DNA from: an uncultured Oscillibacter sp.
GTDB lineage: Bacteria; Bacillota; Clostridia; Oscillospirales; Oscillospiraceae
Direction of reading: 5' to 3'
Assembly (NCBI GenBank): GCA_900544615.1
Contig: UQVS01000024.1
Location: forward strand, 1 to 29,406
Length of the DNA stretch: 29,406 nt
Below the pieces are notes generated by a model, which was not told where the DNA came from, did not search any database, and saw only the letters and a list, made by a program, of their open reading frames with translations. A program made the position numbers and the translations under genes. Below, one piece after another: positions 1 to 7,946 of this stretch (positions are counted from its first letter, which is position 1; every line of letters starts with the position of its first letter).

Positions 1-730
1 TCATGCCGGCACCCTTCTGGGGAGGCGTGAAGCTCTTGAAGATGTTGGTGGGAGAGCCCTTCAGGCCGATGGTGGTGGCGTCGATCAGGGCATGATCCTT
101 CAGGTCCTCATAGCCCAGAGTGGTCAGAGGCTTGCTGTAGGTGGACAGGATGCCGCCGATGGACATATAGCGGGGGTTGTTCAGCTCCTTGATGCAGGTG
201 ATCAGGCAGGGAGTCTGAACCTTGATGGTCATGTAGCCATCCTCCAGCATACGCTGGACGGTGATGGTGTCGCCTTCCTTGGTGATGTTGGCGGCGTAAG
301 TGACCTGAGGCAGATGCAGCTTCTCAGCGATCTGGGGGCCGACCTGAGCGGTATCACCGTCGATAGCCTGACGGCCGCAGAGGATCACGTCGTCCTTCTC
401 CACGCCCAGGGTGTCGATGGCGGCAGCCAGAATCTGGGATGTAGCATAGGTATCGGAACCGCCGAACTCACGGGCGGAAACCAGAACACCCTCATCCGCG
501 CCCATGGCCATCAGCTCACGCAGCATACCGGCTGCGGGCGGGGGGCCCATGGTGATAACGGTGACCTTGCAGCCGGTGGCGTCCTTGATCTTCAGGGCGG
601 CCTCAACGGCGTTCATGTCATCGGGGTTGATGATGGTCTGCATGGAAGCACGGTTCAGGGTGCCGTCGGGATTGACAGCCACCTTGCCGGAGGTATCGGG
701 TACCTGCTTGACACAAACATAAATCTTCAT
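1..730 (-). CDS. etfB: Electron transfer flavoprotein beta subunit, 3'-truncated by window edge
   Basis: EtfB holds FAD and AMP/FAD in the EtfAB heterodimer and passes electrons to the partner acyl-CoA dehydrogenase. The reading frame opens with MKIYVCVKQVPDT, the family's typical N-terminus, and keeps the NPDDMNAVEAALKIKD and CGRQAIDGDTAQVGPQIAE blocks of the nucleotide-binding fold. About 243 of an expected roughly 260 residues are present; the C-terminus lies outside the window. The ATG is preceded by AGGAGG with good spacing, and the gene starts only 15 nt after the butyryl-CoA dehydrogenase stop, so the two are co-transcribed and probably translationally coupled. etfA is expected next, beyond position 1. 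Linkage to bcd suggests the bifurcating Bcd-Etf type that reduces ferredoxin; this is inference from context. Confidence 0.95.
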   Translation of the reverse strand, partial: MKIYVCVKQVPDTSGKVAVNPDGTLNRASMQTIINPDDMNAVEAALKIKDATGCKVTVITMGPPPAAGMLRELMAMGADEGVLVSAREFGGSDTYATSQILAAAIDTLGVEKDDVILCGRQAIDGDTAQVGPQIAEKLHLPQVTYAANITKEGDTITVQRMLEDGYMTIKVQTPCLITCIKELNNPRYMSIGGILSTYSKPLTTLGYEDLKDHALIDATTIGLKGSPTNIFKSFTPPQKGAGM

Positions 731-745
731 TTCGACTTCTCCTCC

Positions 746-1885
<1,140 letters not shown>

Positions 1886-1963
1886 AATGCTTTCTCCTTT
1901 TATGTAAATTTTGGAAAGGCTATATTGATATGTCGCAGGGACAGATATCACAGTTTATCATTT

Positions 1964-1992
1964 GTTCTGACCGGGCGCTGCCCGGTCAGAAC
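1964..1992 (-). other. Intercistronic GC hairpin between abfD and bcd
   Basis: A perfect 12-bp inverted repeat (GTTCTGACCGGG / CCCGGTCAGAAC) around a 5-nt loop sits in the 187-nt gap between abfD and bcd. On the transcribed strand it is followed by AAATGATAAAC, not a U-tract, so it is not a standard terminator. It may stabilise the upstream mRNA or mark a processing site; function is inferred. Confidence 0.6.
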
Positions 1993-2072
1993 GCTGCTGC
2001 CCGCGGGACGGCATGCCCACCGCTGGGCGCGTCAGGGGCAGCGTGTCCGAGGGGGATCAACCCGCCTCAGAA

Positions 2073-3551
2073 TCAGTCCACAATGCCGGCGATGTCCTTG
2101 GCAAGCTGCTTCTTGCCCTGGATGTTGCCCTGGCGGGCGATCATGATGCGCTGGGCCTGGGGAGAACCGGCGCCGTGCATGGACTCGGTGCGGTAACCCA
2201 CAGCGGCAGCGCCCAGGCACAGGTTCTCGATGAAGCGCATGATGCGCTGACGGTTCTCGGTGGAAACACCCTCGCGAGCGGCAAAGAACTTGTTGCAGAT
2301 CTGGCCGATGGTCTCGCCGTTCCGGCCAACAACCATATCGCTGTGGAAGTCCACCTGAGAGGGCATGGTGACCATCAGGCCGCCGGCAATGTCCTCTGCC
2401 AGACGCACGATCTCATAGGGGAAGCGGGTGACGTTCTGCTTGCAGACGTTGGCCAGCAGCAGGTCGATCTGATAGTTGCCCGCCTTGGTCTTGAAGCCCT
2501 GAGCGGAGCAGGCGATGCCGCAGCAGAACAGGGTCTCGTTCAGGTGGGTCATCTCGATGAGCTTGTCCTTCACAGCGGAAGCCTTCTCCACGCCGTTGTA
2601 CTCAGCGGCCAGAGCGGCGGCGCCGATGAGGGTATCGCCCACGCCCACCTTGCAGCCGCCGTAGGACTGGCGGTGATAACCGGCGAAGCGCTCCACGATC
2701 ATACCGGCGAACTCATACTCGCCGTTGAGGAAGATGTACTCGTTGGGGATGAACACATGGTCCAGCACCACCAGAGCCTCCTGGCCGCCGAACTTGGCGT
2801 TGCCCACGTCGATGGAGGCATCCTGCTCCATCTTCCGGGTGTCGCAGGACTGACGGCCGTAGATCATGTACATACCCTCGGCGTCGGTGGGGCAGGCAAA
2901 GCTGACAGCCCAATCCTTATCGGCCTCACCCATGGAGATGGTGGGCATGAAGATGTGCCAGTGGGAGTTGATGGAGCCGGTCTGGTGGCACTTGGCACCG
3001 CAGACCACGATGCCGTCGGGGCGGCGCTCCACAACATGGACGTACATATCGGGGTCAGCCTGCTGGCTGGGAGCCTTGGAACGGTCGCCCTTGGGGTCGG
3101 TCATAGCGCCGTCCACGGTGAGGTCGTTGTCCTGCACATAGGTCAGGAACTTCTTGAAGTTCTCGTGATAGTGGGTGCCGTACTTCTCGTCGATCTCATA
3201 GGTGGTGGAGAACACGGAGTTGAAGGCGTCCATGCCCACGCAGCGCTGGAAGCAGCTGGCGGTCTTCTGGCCCAGCAGACGCTGCATCTTCACCTTGTTC
3301 ATCAGATCCTCAGTGGACTGATGCAGATGAGTGAAGCGGTTGATGGTGTGGCCGGTGAGGCTGGATTTCACAGTCATCAGATCGGCGTACTGGGGATCCT
3401 GAGCCAGTGCATAGGTCATGGCTACGCAGTTGATGCTGGGACGGATCATGGGGTGATCCACCCAGTTGTCGATCTTCTCGCCAAACATATACACACGGGT
3501 GTTCAGCTTCCGCAGGGACTCAATGTACTCTTCGGGGGTCATCAATGCCAT
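2073..3551 (-). CDS. abfD: 4-hydroxybutyryl-CoA dehydratase / vinylacetyl-CoA isomerase
   Basis: Converts 4-hydroxybutyryl-CoA to crotonyl-CoA through a radical FAD/[4Fe-4S] mechanism and isomerises vinylacetyl-CoA. The 492-residue product follows the Clostridium aminobutyricum AbfD along its length as I remember it, including FGEKIDNWVDHPMIRPSINC, RLLGQKTASCFQRCVGMDAF, RFAGYHRQSYGGCKVGVGD, HLNETLFCCGIACSAQGF and GYRTESMHGAGSPQAQRIMI. All four cluster ligands known for the family are present: Cys100, Cys104, His293 and Cys300 (one residue later than in AbfD). The ATG has AGGAGG upstream. It is the defining gene of the operon: it shows that butyrate is made here from a 4-hydroxybutyrate route, in addition to whatever acetyl-CoA route the genome has. 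Confidence 0.96.
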   Translation of the reverse strand: MALMTPEEYIESLRKLNTRVYMFGEKIDNWVDHPMIRPSINCVAMTYALAQDPQYADLMTVKSSLTGHTINRFTHLHQSTEDLMNKVKMQRLLGQKTASCFQRCVGMDAFNSVFSTTYEIDEKYGTHYHENFKKFLTYVQDNDLTVDGAMTDPKGDRSKAPSQQADPDMYVHVVERRPDGIVVCGAKCHQTGSINSHWHIFMPTISMGEADKDWAVSFACPTDAEGMYMIYGRQSCDTRKMEQDASIDVGNAKFGGQEALVVLDHVFIPNEYIFLNGEYEFAGMIVERFAGYHRQSYGGCKVGVGDTLIGAAALAAEYNGVEKASAVKDKLIEMTHLNETLFCCGIACSAQGFKTKAGNYQIDLLLANVCKQNVTRFPYEIVRLAEDIAGGLMVTMPSQVDFHSDMVVGRNGETIGQICNKFFAAREGVSTENRQRIMRFIENLCLGAAAVGYRTESMHGAGSPQAQRIMIARQGNIQGKKQLAKDIAGIVD

Positions 3552-3604
3552 TTTATCTTATCCTCCTGTTTATTTTGGGGGTGGTCTGCAAATTCAGAGA
3601 AGGC

Positions 3605-3629
3605 TCCGGGCGGGCGTTTCCCGCCCGGA
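3605..3629 (-). other. Intercistronic GC hairpin between CoA-transferase and abfD
   Basis: Perfect 10-bp arms TCCGGGCGGG / CCCGCCCGGA around CGTTT, 16 nt after the CoA-transferase stop. The transcribed strand continues GCCTTCTCTG with no U-tract, so full termination is unlikely; it may tune relative expression or protect the upstream message. Confidence 0.6.
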
Positions 3630-3645
3630 ATCCTTCCAATCAGGG

Positions 3646-5202
3646 TCAATCGTTGGCCAGGCCCATCAGGCCCTCATGGAAGATGCGCTCATCCATGAGC
3701 TTCAGGTCATCGGCAATCTTGGGCATGAACTCCATCTGATCCAGAACCTGAGTCTGGAGATCAATGCCGGGAGCGATCTCGATGAGCGTCACGCCCTCAG
3801 GACGCAGCTCAAACACGGCACGCTCGGTGATGTACAGAACAGGCTGATGCACCTTGTTGGCGTAATCGCCGGAGAAGGTGATCTGCTCCACCTGCTTGAC
3901 AAACTTCTTCTTAGCGCCTTCCTGCGTAATGACCAGCTTGCCGTCGCGGCATTCGGTCTTGAGGCCCTTGGCGGTGAAAGTGCCGCAGTAAACGACCTTC
4001 TTGGCGTTCTGGGTGATATCGATGAAGCCGCCGGCACCGGCCAGACGGGTGCCGAACTTGGAAACGTTCAGGTCGCCATTGGGAGCCGTCTCGGCAAGGC
4101 CGAGGAAGGCCACGTCCAGACCGCCGCCCTGATAGAAGTCAAACTGGACGTTGTGATCCAGAATGGCCATGGAGTTGGCAGCGCCGCCGAACTGGGTGCC
4201 GCCGTAAGGCACACCGGCGATGGAGCCGGCTTCCACGGTCAGGGTCATCTTATTGGAAATGCCCTCTTCCGCGCAGACGTTGGCGATCTTCTCAGGCGCG
4301 CCGGTACCCAGGTTCACGATGGCGTCCTGAGGCAGCTCCATGGCTGCACGGCGGGCGATGATCTTCTTGGCGTCCATGGGGATGGGGGGGATATCGTCCA
4401 CAGGAATACGGAATTCGCCGGAAAGAGCGCCGTCATAGGGCATACCGAGGCACTGGTTGTTGTCCTCAGGAGAGCCGACAACGATGGCGTCCACATAGAT
4501 GCCGGGGATCTTCACCAGCCGGGGATCCAGCGTGCCGCCCTGCACGATCTTCTCCACCTGAACAATGACGATGCCGCCGGAGTTCTTGGTGGCCTGGCAC
4601 TGGGCGGTGACGTCCAGAGGGCCGATCTCCCGGTGAACGGTGCAGTTGCCGTACTCATCGGCATAGGAGCCGCGGATCAGGCACACATTGATGGGGATGG
4701 GCTTGTAGAGCAGGCGCTCCTCGCCCTCAATGTTCACCAGCTTCACCAGATCTTCCTTGGTGCATTCGTTGAGCTTGCCGCCGCCGTGGCGGGGGTCCAC
4801 AAAGGTGTTCAGACCCACATGGGTGATGGTGCCGATGTTATGAGCGGCGATATCACGGTACATATGGGTGATGACGCCCTGAGGCAGATTATAGGCTTCC
4901 AGCTTGTTGGCCAGAGCCAGCTCGCCCAGCTTGGCGGCGCGGTCCCAGTGGCCGCCGACGACCCGCTTGCACATACCTTCATGGCCGAAGTGGTCGCCGC
5001 CAGTGCCGTCCCGGTGGCCCTGACCGGCTGCGAAGAACAGCGTCAGGTCGCAGGGATGGCCGGTTTCCACAAAGCGGTTTTCCAGAGCCTTGGTCAGCGC
5101 TTCGGGGCAGGCGCAGCTGACGAAGCCGCCGGTAGAGACGGTGTCGCCATCCTTGACCATCAGTGCCGCTTCCTCAGCAGTAATAACACGTACTTTTTTC
5201 AT
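3646..5202 (-). CDS. Propionate/acetate-type acyl-CoA:carboxylate CoA-transferase (Pct/YdiF family)
   Basis: Moves CoA between acyl-CoA and a free carboxylate; in this operon the likely job is to activate 4-hydroxybutyrate with acetyl-CoA or butyryl-CoA as donor. The 518-residue protein has the fused two-domain layout of the family: an N-terminal half with GGFVSCACPEALTKALE and FAAGQG, and a C-terminal half with NLGTGAPEKIANV and TVEAGSIAGVPYGG. Glu324 in TVEAG aligns with the active-site glutamate 324 of C. propionicum Pct. It is not the AbfT/Cat1-type transferase classically linked to abfD. The ATG has GAGGAA seven bases upstream. Exact substrate preference cannot be read from sequence. Confidence 0.9.
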   Translation of the reverse strand: MKKVRVITAEEAALMVKDGDTVSTGGFVSCACPEALTKALENRFVETGHPCDLTLFFAAGQGHRDGTGGDHFGHEGMCKRVVGGHWDRAAKLGELALANKLEAYNLPQGVITHMYRDIAAHNIGTITHVGLNTFVDPRHGGGKLNECTKEDLVKLVNIEGEERLLYKPIPINVCLIRGSYADEYGNCTVHREIGPLDVTAQCQATKNSGGIVIVQVEKIVQGGTLDPRLVKIPGIYVDAIVVGSPEDNNQCLGMPYDGALSGEFRIPVDDIPPIPMDAKKIIARRAAMELPQDAIVNLGTGAPEKIANVCAEEGISNKMTLTVEAGSIAGVPYGGTQFGGAANSMAILDHNVQFDFYQGGGLDVAFLGLAETAPNGDLNVSKFGTRLAGAGGFIDITQNAKKVVYCGTFTAKGLKTECRDGKLVITQEGAKKKFVKQVEQITFSGDYANKVHQPVLYITERAVFELRPEGVTLIEIAPGIDLQTQVLDQMEFMPKIADDLKLMDERIFHEGLMGLAND

Positions 5203-5291
5203 ATTGCAAATTCCTCATTCATAATTCATAAGAATTTCAAAATGTCTTTGCGTTCCATACGCTACAGGGCAGCATGGCAAGTGCCGTTTTT

Positions 5292-6092
5292 TTACTTGTT
5301 CTGGAAGTGCTTCTCCTTGCGCTTCTCCATGAATGCGCCCATGCCTTCCTTCTGATCGGCGGTGGCGAAGCACATGGCAAACAGCTCGTTCTCCAGAGCG
5401 ATGCCGTCGTCGATGTCCATCTGCATACCGCGGTCAATGCAGGCCTTGGAATACTTCACAGCAATGGGAGCGTTGGCGGTGAAGGACTTGGCCATGGCAA
5501 CGGCGCCGGGGATCAGCTCTTCGGGAGCATACACGGCGTTGACCAGACCGATCTCCTTGGCCTCGGCAGCGCCAATGACCTTGCCGGAGAAAATCAGCTC
5601 CTTGGCCTTGGCGATGCCCACGCGGCGGGGCAGGCGCTGGGTGCCGGAGAAGCCGGGAGTGATGCCCAGGCCCACTTCGGGCTGGCCGAACTTGGCGCCG
5701 CCCTTGCCCTCAGCATTGGGGCCGGCAGCCAGAATGATGTCGCAGCTCATGGCCAGCTCGCAGCCGCCGCCCAGAGCGAAGCCGTTGACAGCAGCGATGG
5801 TGGGGATCTCCAGCTTCTCAATGCGGCGGAACAGAGCGCTGCCGCGCTGGCCCCACTTGCGGCCGCCGGCCACATCCAGGGGGAGCTGCTCGCCGATGTC
5901 GGCGCCGGCCACGAAAGAGCGGCCCTCGCCGGTGATGATCAAAGCGCCCAGCTCGGCGTCCTTCTCCACCTCGGCAATCGCCTGCTCCAGATCGCTGATC
6001 ACGGTGGAATTCAGTGCGTTCAGCGCTTCGGGACGGTTGATGGTCAGAATACCAATGTTCTCCTGCTTCTCATAACGAATAGTCTGATACAT
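5292..6092 (-). CDS. crt: Crotonase: short-chain enoyl-CoA hydratase / 3-hydroxybutyryl-CoA dehydratase
   Basis: Interconverts 3-hydroxybutyryl-CoA and crotonyl-CoA, linking crotonyl-CoA from abfD with the acetyl-CoA branch. The 266 residues include GILTINRPEALNALNS, the oxyanion-hole stretch SFVAGADI, NGFALGGGCELAMSCD with catalytic Glu112, and FGQPEVGLGITPGF with catalytic Glu139, ending TADQKEGMGAFMEKRK. Between CDI and FGQPE there are 15 residues where the C. acetobutylicum enzyme has about 8, giving a small Gly-rich insertion (around 124-133) beside the active site. The frame is open six codons further upstream, but the chosen ATG has AGGAGG at good spacing and the family N-terminus. It is the first gene after the sigma-54 promoter. 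Confidence 0.93.
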   Translation of the reverse strand: MYQTIRYEKQENIGILTINRPEALNALNSTVISDLEQAIAEVEKDAELGALIITGEGRSFVAGADIGEQLPLDVAGGRKWGQRGSALFRRIEKLEIPTIAAVNGFALGGGCELAMSCDIILAAGPNAEGKGGAKFGQPEVGLGITPGFSGTQRLPRRVGIAKAKELIFSGKVIGAAEAKEIGLVNAVYAPEELIPGAVAMAKSFTANAPIAVKYSKACIDRGMQMDIDDGIALENELFAMCFATADQKEGMGAFMEKRKEKHFQNK

Positions 6093-6199
6093 AATGGTTT
6101 TCCTCCTCATAAATATGTTTCCTGTTCAGTTCAAGGGGATTATGCTGCAGTCCTAAAATCTGTTCCGCAGCGTGTGCGTGGTAATACGCTTAAATTTAT

Positions 6200-6215
6200 A
6201 GCAAATTTTGTGCCA
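6200..6215 (-). promoter_or_regulatory. Sigma-54 (-24/-12) promoter of the crt-pct-abfD-bcd-etf operon
   Basis: Read on the minus strand the sequence is TGGCAC-AAAAT-TTGCT, an exact match to the RpoN consensus TGGCAC-N5-TTGCW with GG and GC ten bases apart. Transcription would start near 6189, leaving a leader of about 96 nt before crt. The next gene in the other direction encodes a sigma-54 activator and then rpoN, which supports the call strongly. Confidence 0.93.
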
Positions 6216-6241
6216 ATTTATGTTTAGCGTTTTTCACAAAA

Positions 6242-6258
6242 ACAAACGCGCCGTTTGT
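6242..6258. promoter_or_regulatory. Inverted repeat upstream of the sigma-54 promoter
   Basis: ACAAACG-CGC-CGTTTGT, perfect 7-bp arms, centred about 61 bp upstream of the predicted start. It differs from the TATTCA/TGAATA sites and could bind a second regulator or be chance. Confidence 0.35.
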
Positions 6259-6327
6259 GCGAAACAACCATTTTCCCGGTGCATTTTTCCTTTTTCGCCT
6301 TTTGCAGATCCCTTATCACGGCCAGAT

Positions 6328-6343
6328 TATTCAAAAATGAATA
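6328..6343. promoter_or_regulatory. Putative activator site 1 (upstream activating sequence)
   Basis: A perfect palindrome TATTCA-AAAA-TGAATA. Its centre lies about 146 bp upstream of the predicted sigma-54 start, a normal distance for an enhancer of an AAA+ activator. Two further copies lie beside the activator gene. Confidence 0.7.
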
Positions 6344-6456
6344 GGCAATCTTGAATCATTCGTCCCACGTGTCCTCTCCGCTTTCGGCACAACATCAAAA
6401 AAGTCCGGGGTTTTTCTGGCAAAAACACCCGCAAAAAATCGACCGTTTCCTCTTTC

Positions 6457-6472
6457 TATTCATTTCTGAATA
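6457..6472. promoter_or_regulatory. Putative activator site 2
   Basis: A perfect copy, TATTCA-TTTC-TGAATA, just upstream of the activator gene's -10 box. Its centre is exactly 21 bp from that of site 3, two helical turns, so two dimers would bind on the same face of DNA. Confidence 0.7.
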
Positions 6473-6475
6473 TGC

Positions 6476-6481
6476 TATAAT
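6476..6481 (+). promoter_or_regulatory. -10 box of the sigma-54 activator gene
   Basis: A consensus TATAAT lies 36 nt before the activator ATG, giving a start near 6488. No good -35 hexamer is seen 16-18 bp upstream, so the promoter may be weak. Operator sites 2 and 3 flank and overlap it, which predicts autorepression. Confidence 0.6.
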
Positions 6482-6493
6482 CAAAAATGAATA
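6478..6493. promoter_or_regulatory. Putative activator site 3, overlapping the activator's own promoter
   Basis: TAATCA-AAAA-TGAATA, one mismatch from the palindrome of sites 1 and 2. It overlaps the -10 box and predicted start, so occupancy should block expression of the activator-rpoN pair. Confidence 0.62.
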
Positions 6494-6517
6494 GTTTTTC
6501 TGTCTTTGGAGGTGCGT

Positions 6518-7939
6518 ATGCCTGCAACGTCCCTGCCCCAGCTTTTTGACGATGATATCAACCTCAAAGGTCTGCTTGACATCGTAAACCCCAAAAATAA
6601 TCTGGTTCTGGCGGATGATATGATGCTTTCCGATGCTGACGGCATCATTCTCCGGGTCAGCGAGAATTATGAGCAGAATTTTGGCTTTACCCACGAGTCC
6701 ATTCTGGGGAAATCCGCGTTTGATCTGGAGGCGGACGGCACTTTCCGGCCCTGCGTCACAGCGGAGGTCATCCGGCAGAAGAAAAAGATCACCGCTACCC
6801 AGACCATCAATCACACCCACAAAAACGTTATGACCGTGGGCATCCCGCTCTTTGACAACAATGGCGTCCTGAAGTACGCCGTCTGTTTCAACACGGTGTC
6901 CATGGAGCAGATCAACGCCATTCACCAGAACTACCGGCATTTGCAGGACTCCCTGCAGCAGTATTCGCAGGAGATCGCGGAGCTGCGTCTCCGGGCCACC
7001 GCCACGGATCTGGTGGTGAAAAGTCCCGCCATGCAGCGGCTGTGGACTCTGATCCAGAACACCGCCAACACCAAGGCCAACATTCTCATCACCGGCGAGA
7101 CCGGCGTAGGCAAGAGCGCGGTGGCCAAGGCCATTCACGCCATGAGCAACCGGGCCAACGGCCCCTTCATTGAGGTCAACTGCGCGGTTCTCCACGAAAA
7201 CCTCATTGAATCCGAATTGTTCGGCTATGAAAAAGGCGCTTTCACCGGCGCAGCCTCCGGCGGCAAGATCGGTAAGATCGAGCTGGCCAACCACGGAACG
7301 CTGTTTCTGGATGAGATCGGCGAGCTGCCGCCCCATATTCAATCCAAGCTTTTGCAGCTGATTCAGGAAAAGACCATTGAGCGGCTGTCCAGCAACCGGC
7401 GTATTGAGCTGGATTTCCGGCTGATCGTAGCCACCAACCGAAATCTGGAAGAGGAAGTGCAGCGGGGTCTGTTCCGCTCCGACCTGTTCTATCGGCTGAA
7501 CGTGATCCGGGTGCATATTCCCCCCCTGCGGCAGCGTCCGGACGACATTCTCCCCCTTGCCCACCAGTTTCTGGAGCGCTTCTGCCGGGAGTACGGCAAG
7601 CAGATCACCTTCAGTCCCCGATTCATCTCTTTTCTGGAGCAGTTCAGCTGGCCCGGCAATGTCCGCCAGCTGGAAAACCTGATGGAGCGGCTGGTCATCA
7701 CCTCTCAGGATCCGATTCTGGACACCACCGCGCTGCCGCTGGACTACGGTGCGGATACCGCCGCCCCCGCTTCCACGAGGGGGACGCTGGAAGAGCGGAT
7801 GAGCGCCTATGAAGGACAGATCATCCGGGAGTCCTACCACCGCTGCCGCACCACCGTGGCCGTGGCGAAGGATCTGGGGATCTCTCAGGCCACCGCCGCC
7901 CGGAAAATTGCCAAGTATGTAAAGGGCATGGAGGAGTGA
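6518..7939 (+). CDS. Sigma-54-dependent enhancer-binding activator (PAS-AAA+-HTH)
   Basis: An ATPase that remodels sigma-54 polymerase at the divergent promoter. Over 473 residues the order is a PAS-like sensor (about 35-130, with LSDADGIILRVSENYEQNFG), a helical linker (132-160), the AAA+ domain and a C-terminal TyrR/Fis-like HTH (about 446-463, VAVAKDLGISQATAARKI). Motifs seen are Walker A GETGVGKS (193-200), the sigma-54-contacting GAFTGA (240-245), Walker B TLFLDE (261-266) and the arginine-finger region FRSDLFYRLNV. ATG chosen because GGAGGT precedes it by five bases. There is no response-regulator domain, so the signal is probably sensed directly by the PAS region, perhaps a pathway intermediate (inference). 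rpoN follows after 7 nt. Confidence 0.94.
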   Translation: MPATSLPQLFDDDINLKGLLDIVNPKNNLVLADDMMLSDADGIILRVSENYEQNFGFTHESILGKSAFDLEADGTFRPCVTAEVIRQKKKITATQTINHTHKNVMTVGIPLFDNNGVLKYAVCFNTVSMEQINAIHQNYRHLQDSLQQYSQEIAELRLRATATDLVVKSPAMQRLWTLIQNTANTKANILITGETGVGKSAVAKAIHAMSNRANGPFIEVNCAVLHENLIESELFGYEKGAFTGAASGGKIGKIELANHGTLFLDEIGELPPHIQSKLLQLIQEKTIERLSSNRRIELDFRLIVATNRNLEEEVQRGLFRSDLFYRLNVIRVHIPPLRQRPDDILPLAHQFLERFCREYGKQITFSPRFISFLEQFSWPGNVRQLENLMERLVITSQDPILDTTALPLDYGADTAAPASTRGTLEERMSAYEGQIIRESYHRCRTTVAVAKDLGISQATAARKIAKYVKGMEE

Positions 7940-7946
7940 TTGCGCC

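Noticed and set aside
5277..5293. GGCA-AG-TGCC followed by T7, as a plus-strand terminator
   Set aside because: The stem is only four base pairs with a two-base loop, and no plus-strand gene ends there; the T-run is the complement of codons at the crotonase C-terminus.
6397..6480. Ribosomal or transfer RNA gene in the 425-base intergenic region
   Set aside because: No cloverleaf or conserved rRNA segment was found; the region is explained by promoters and palindromic binding sites.
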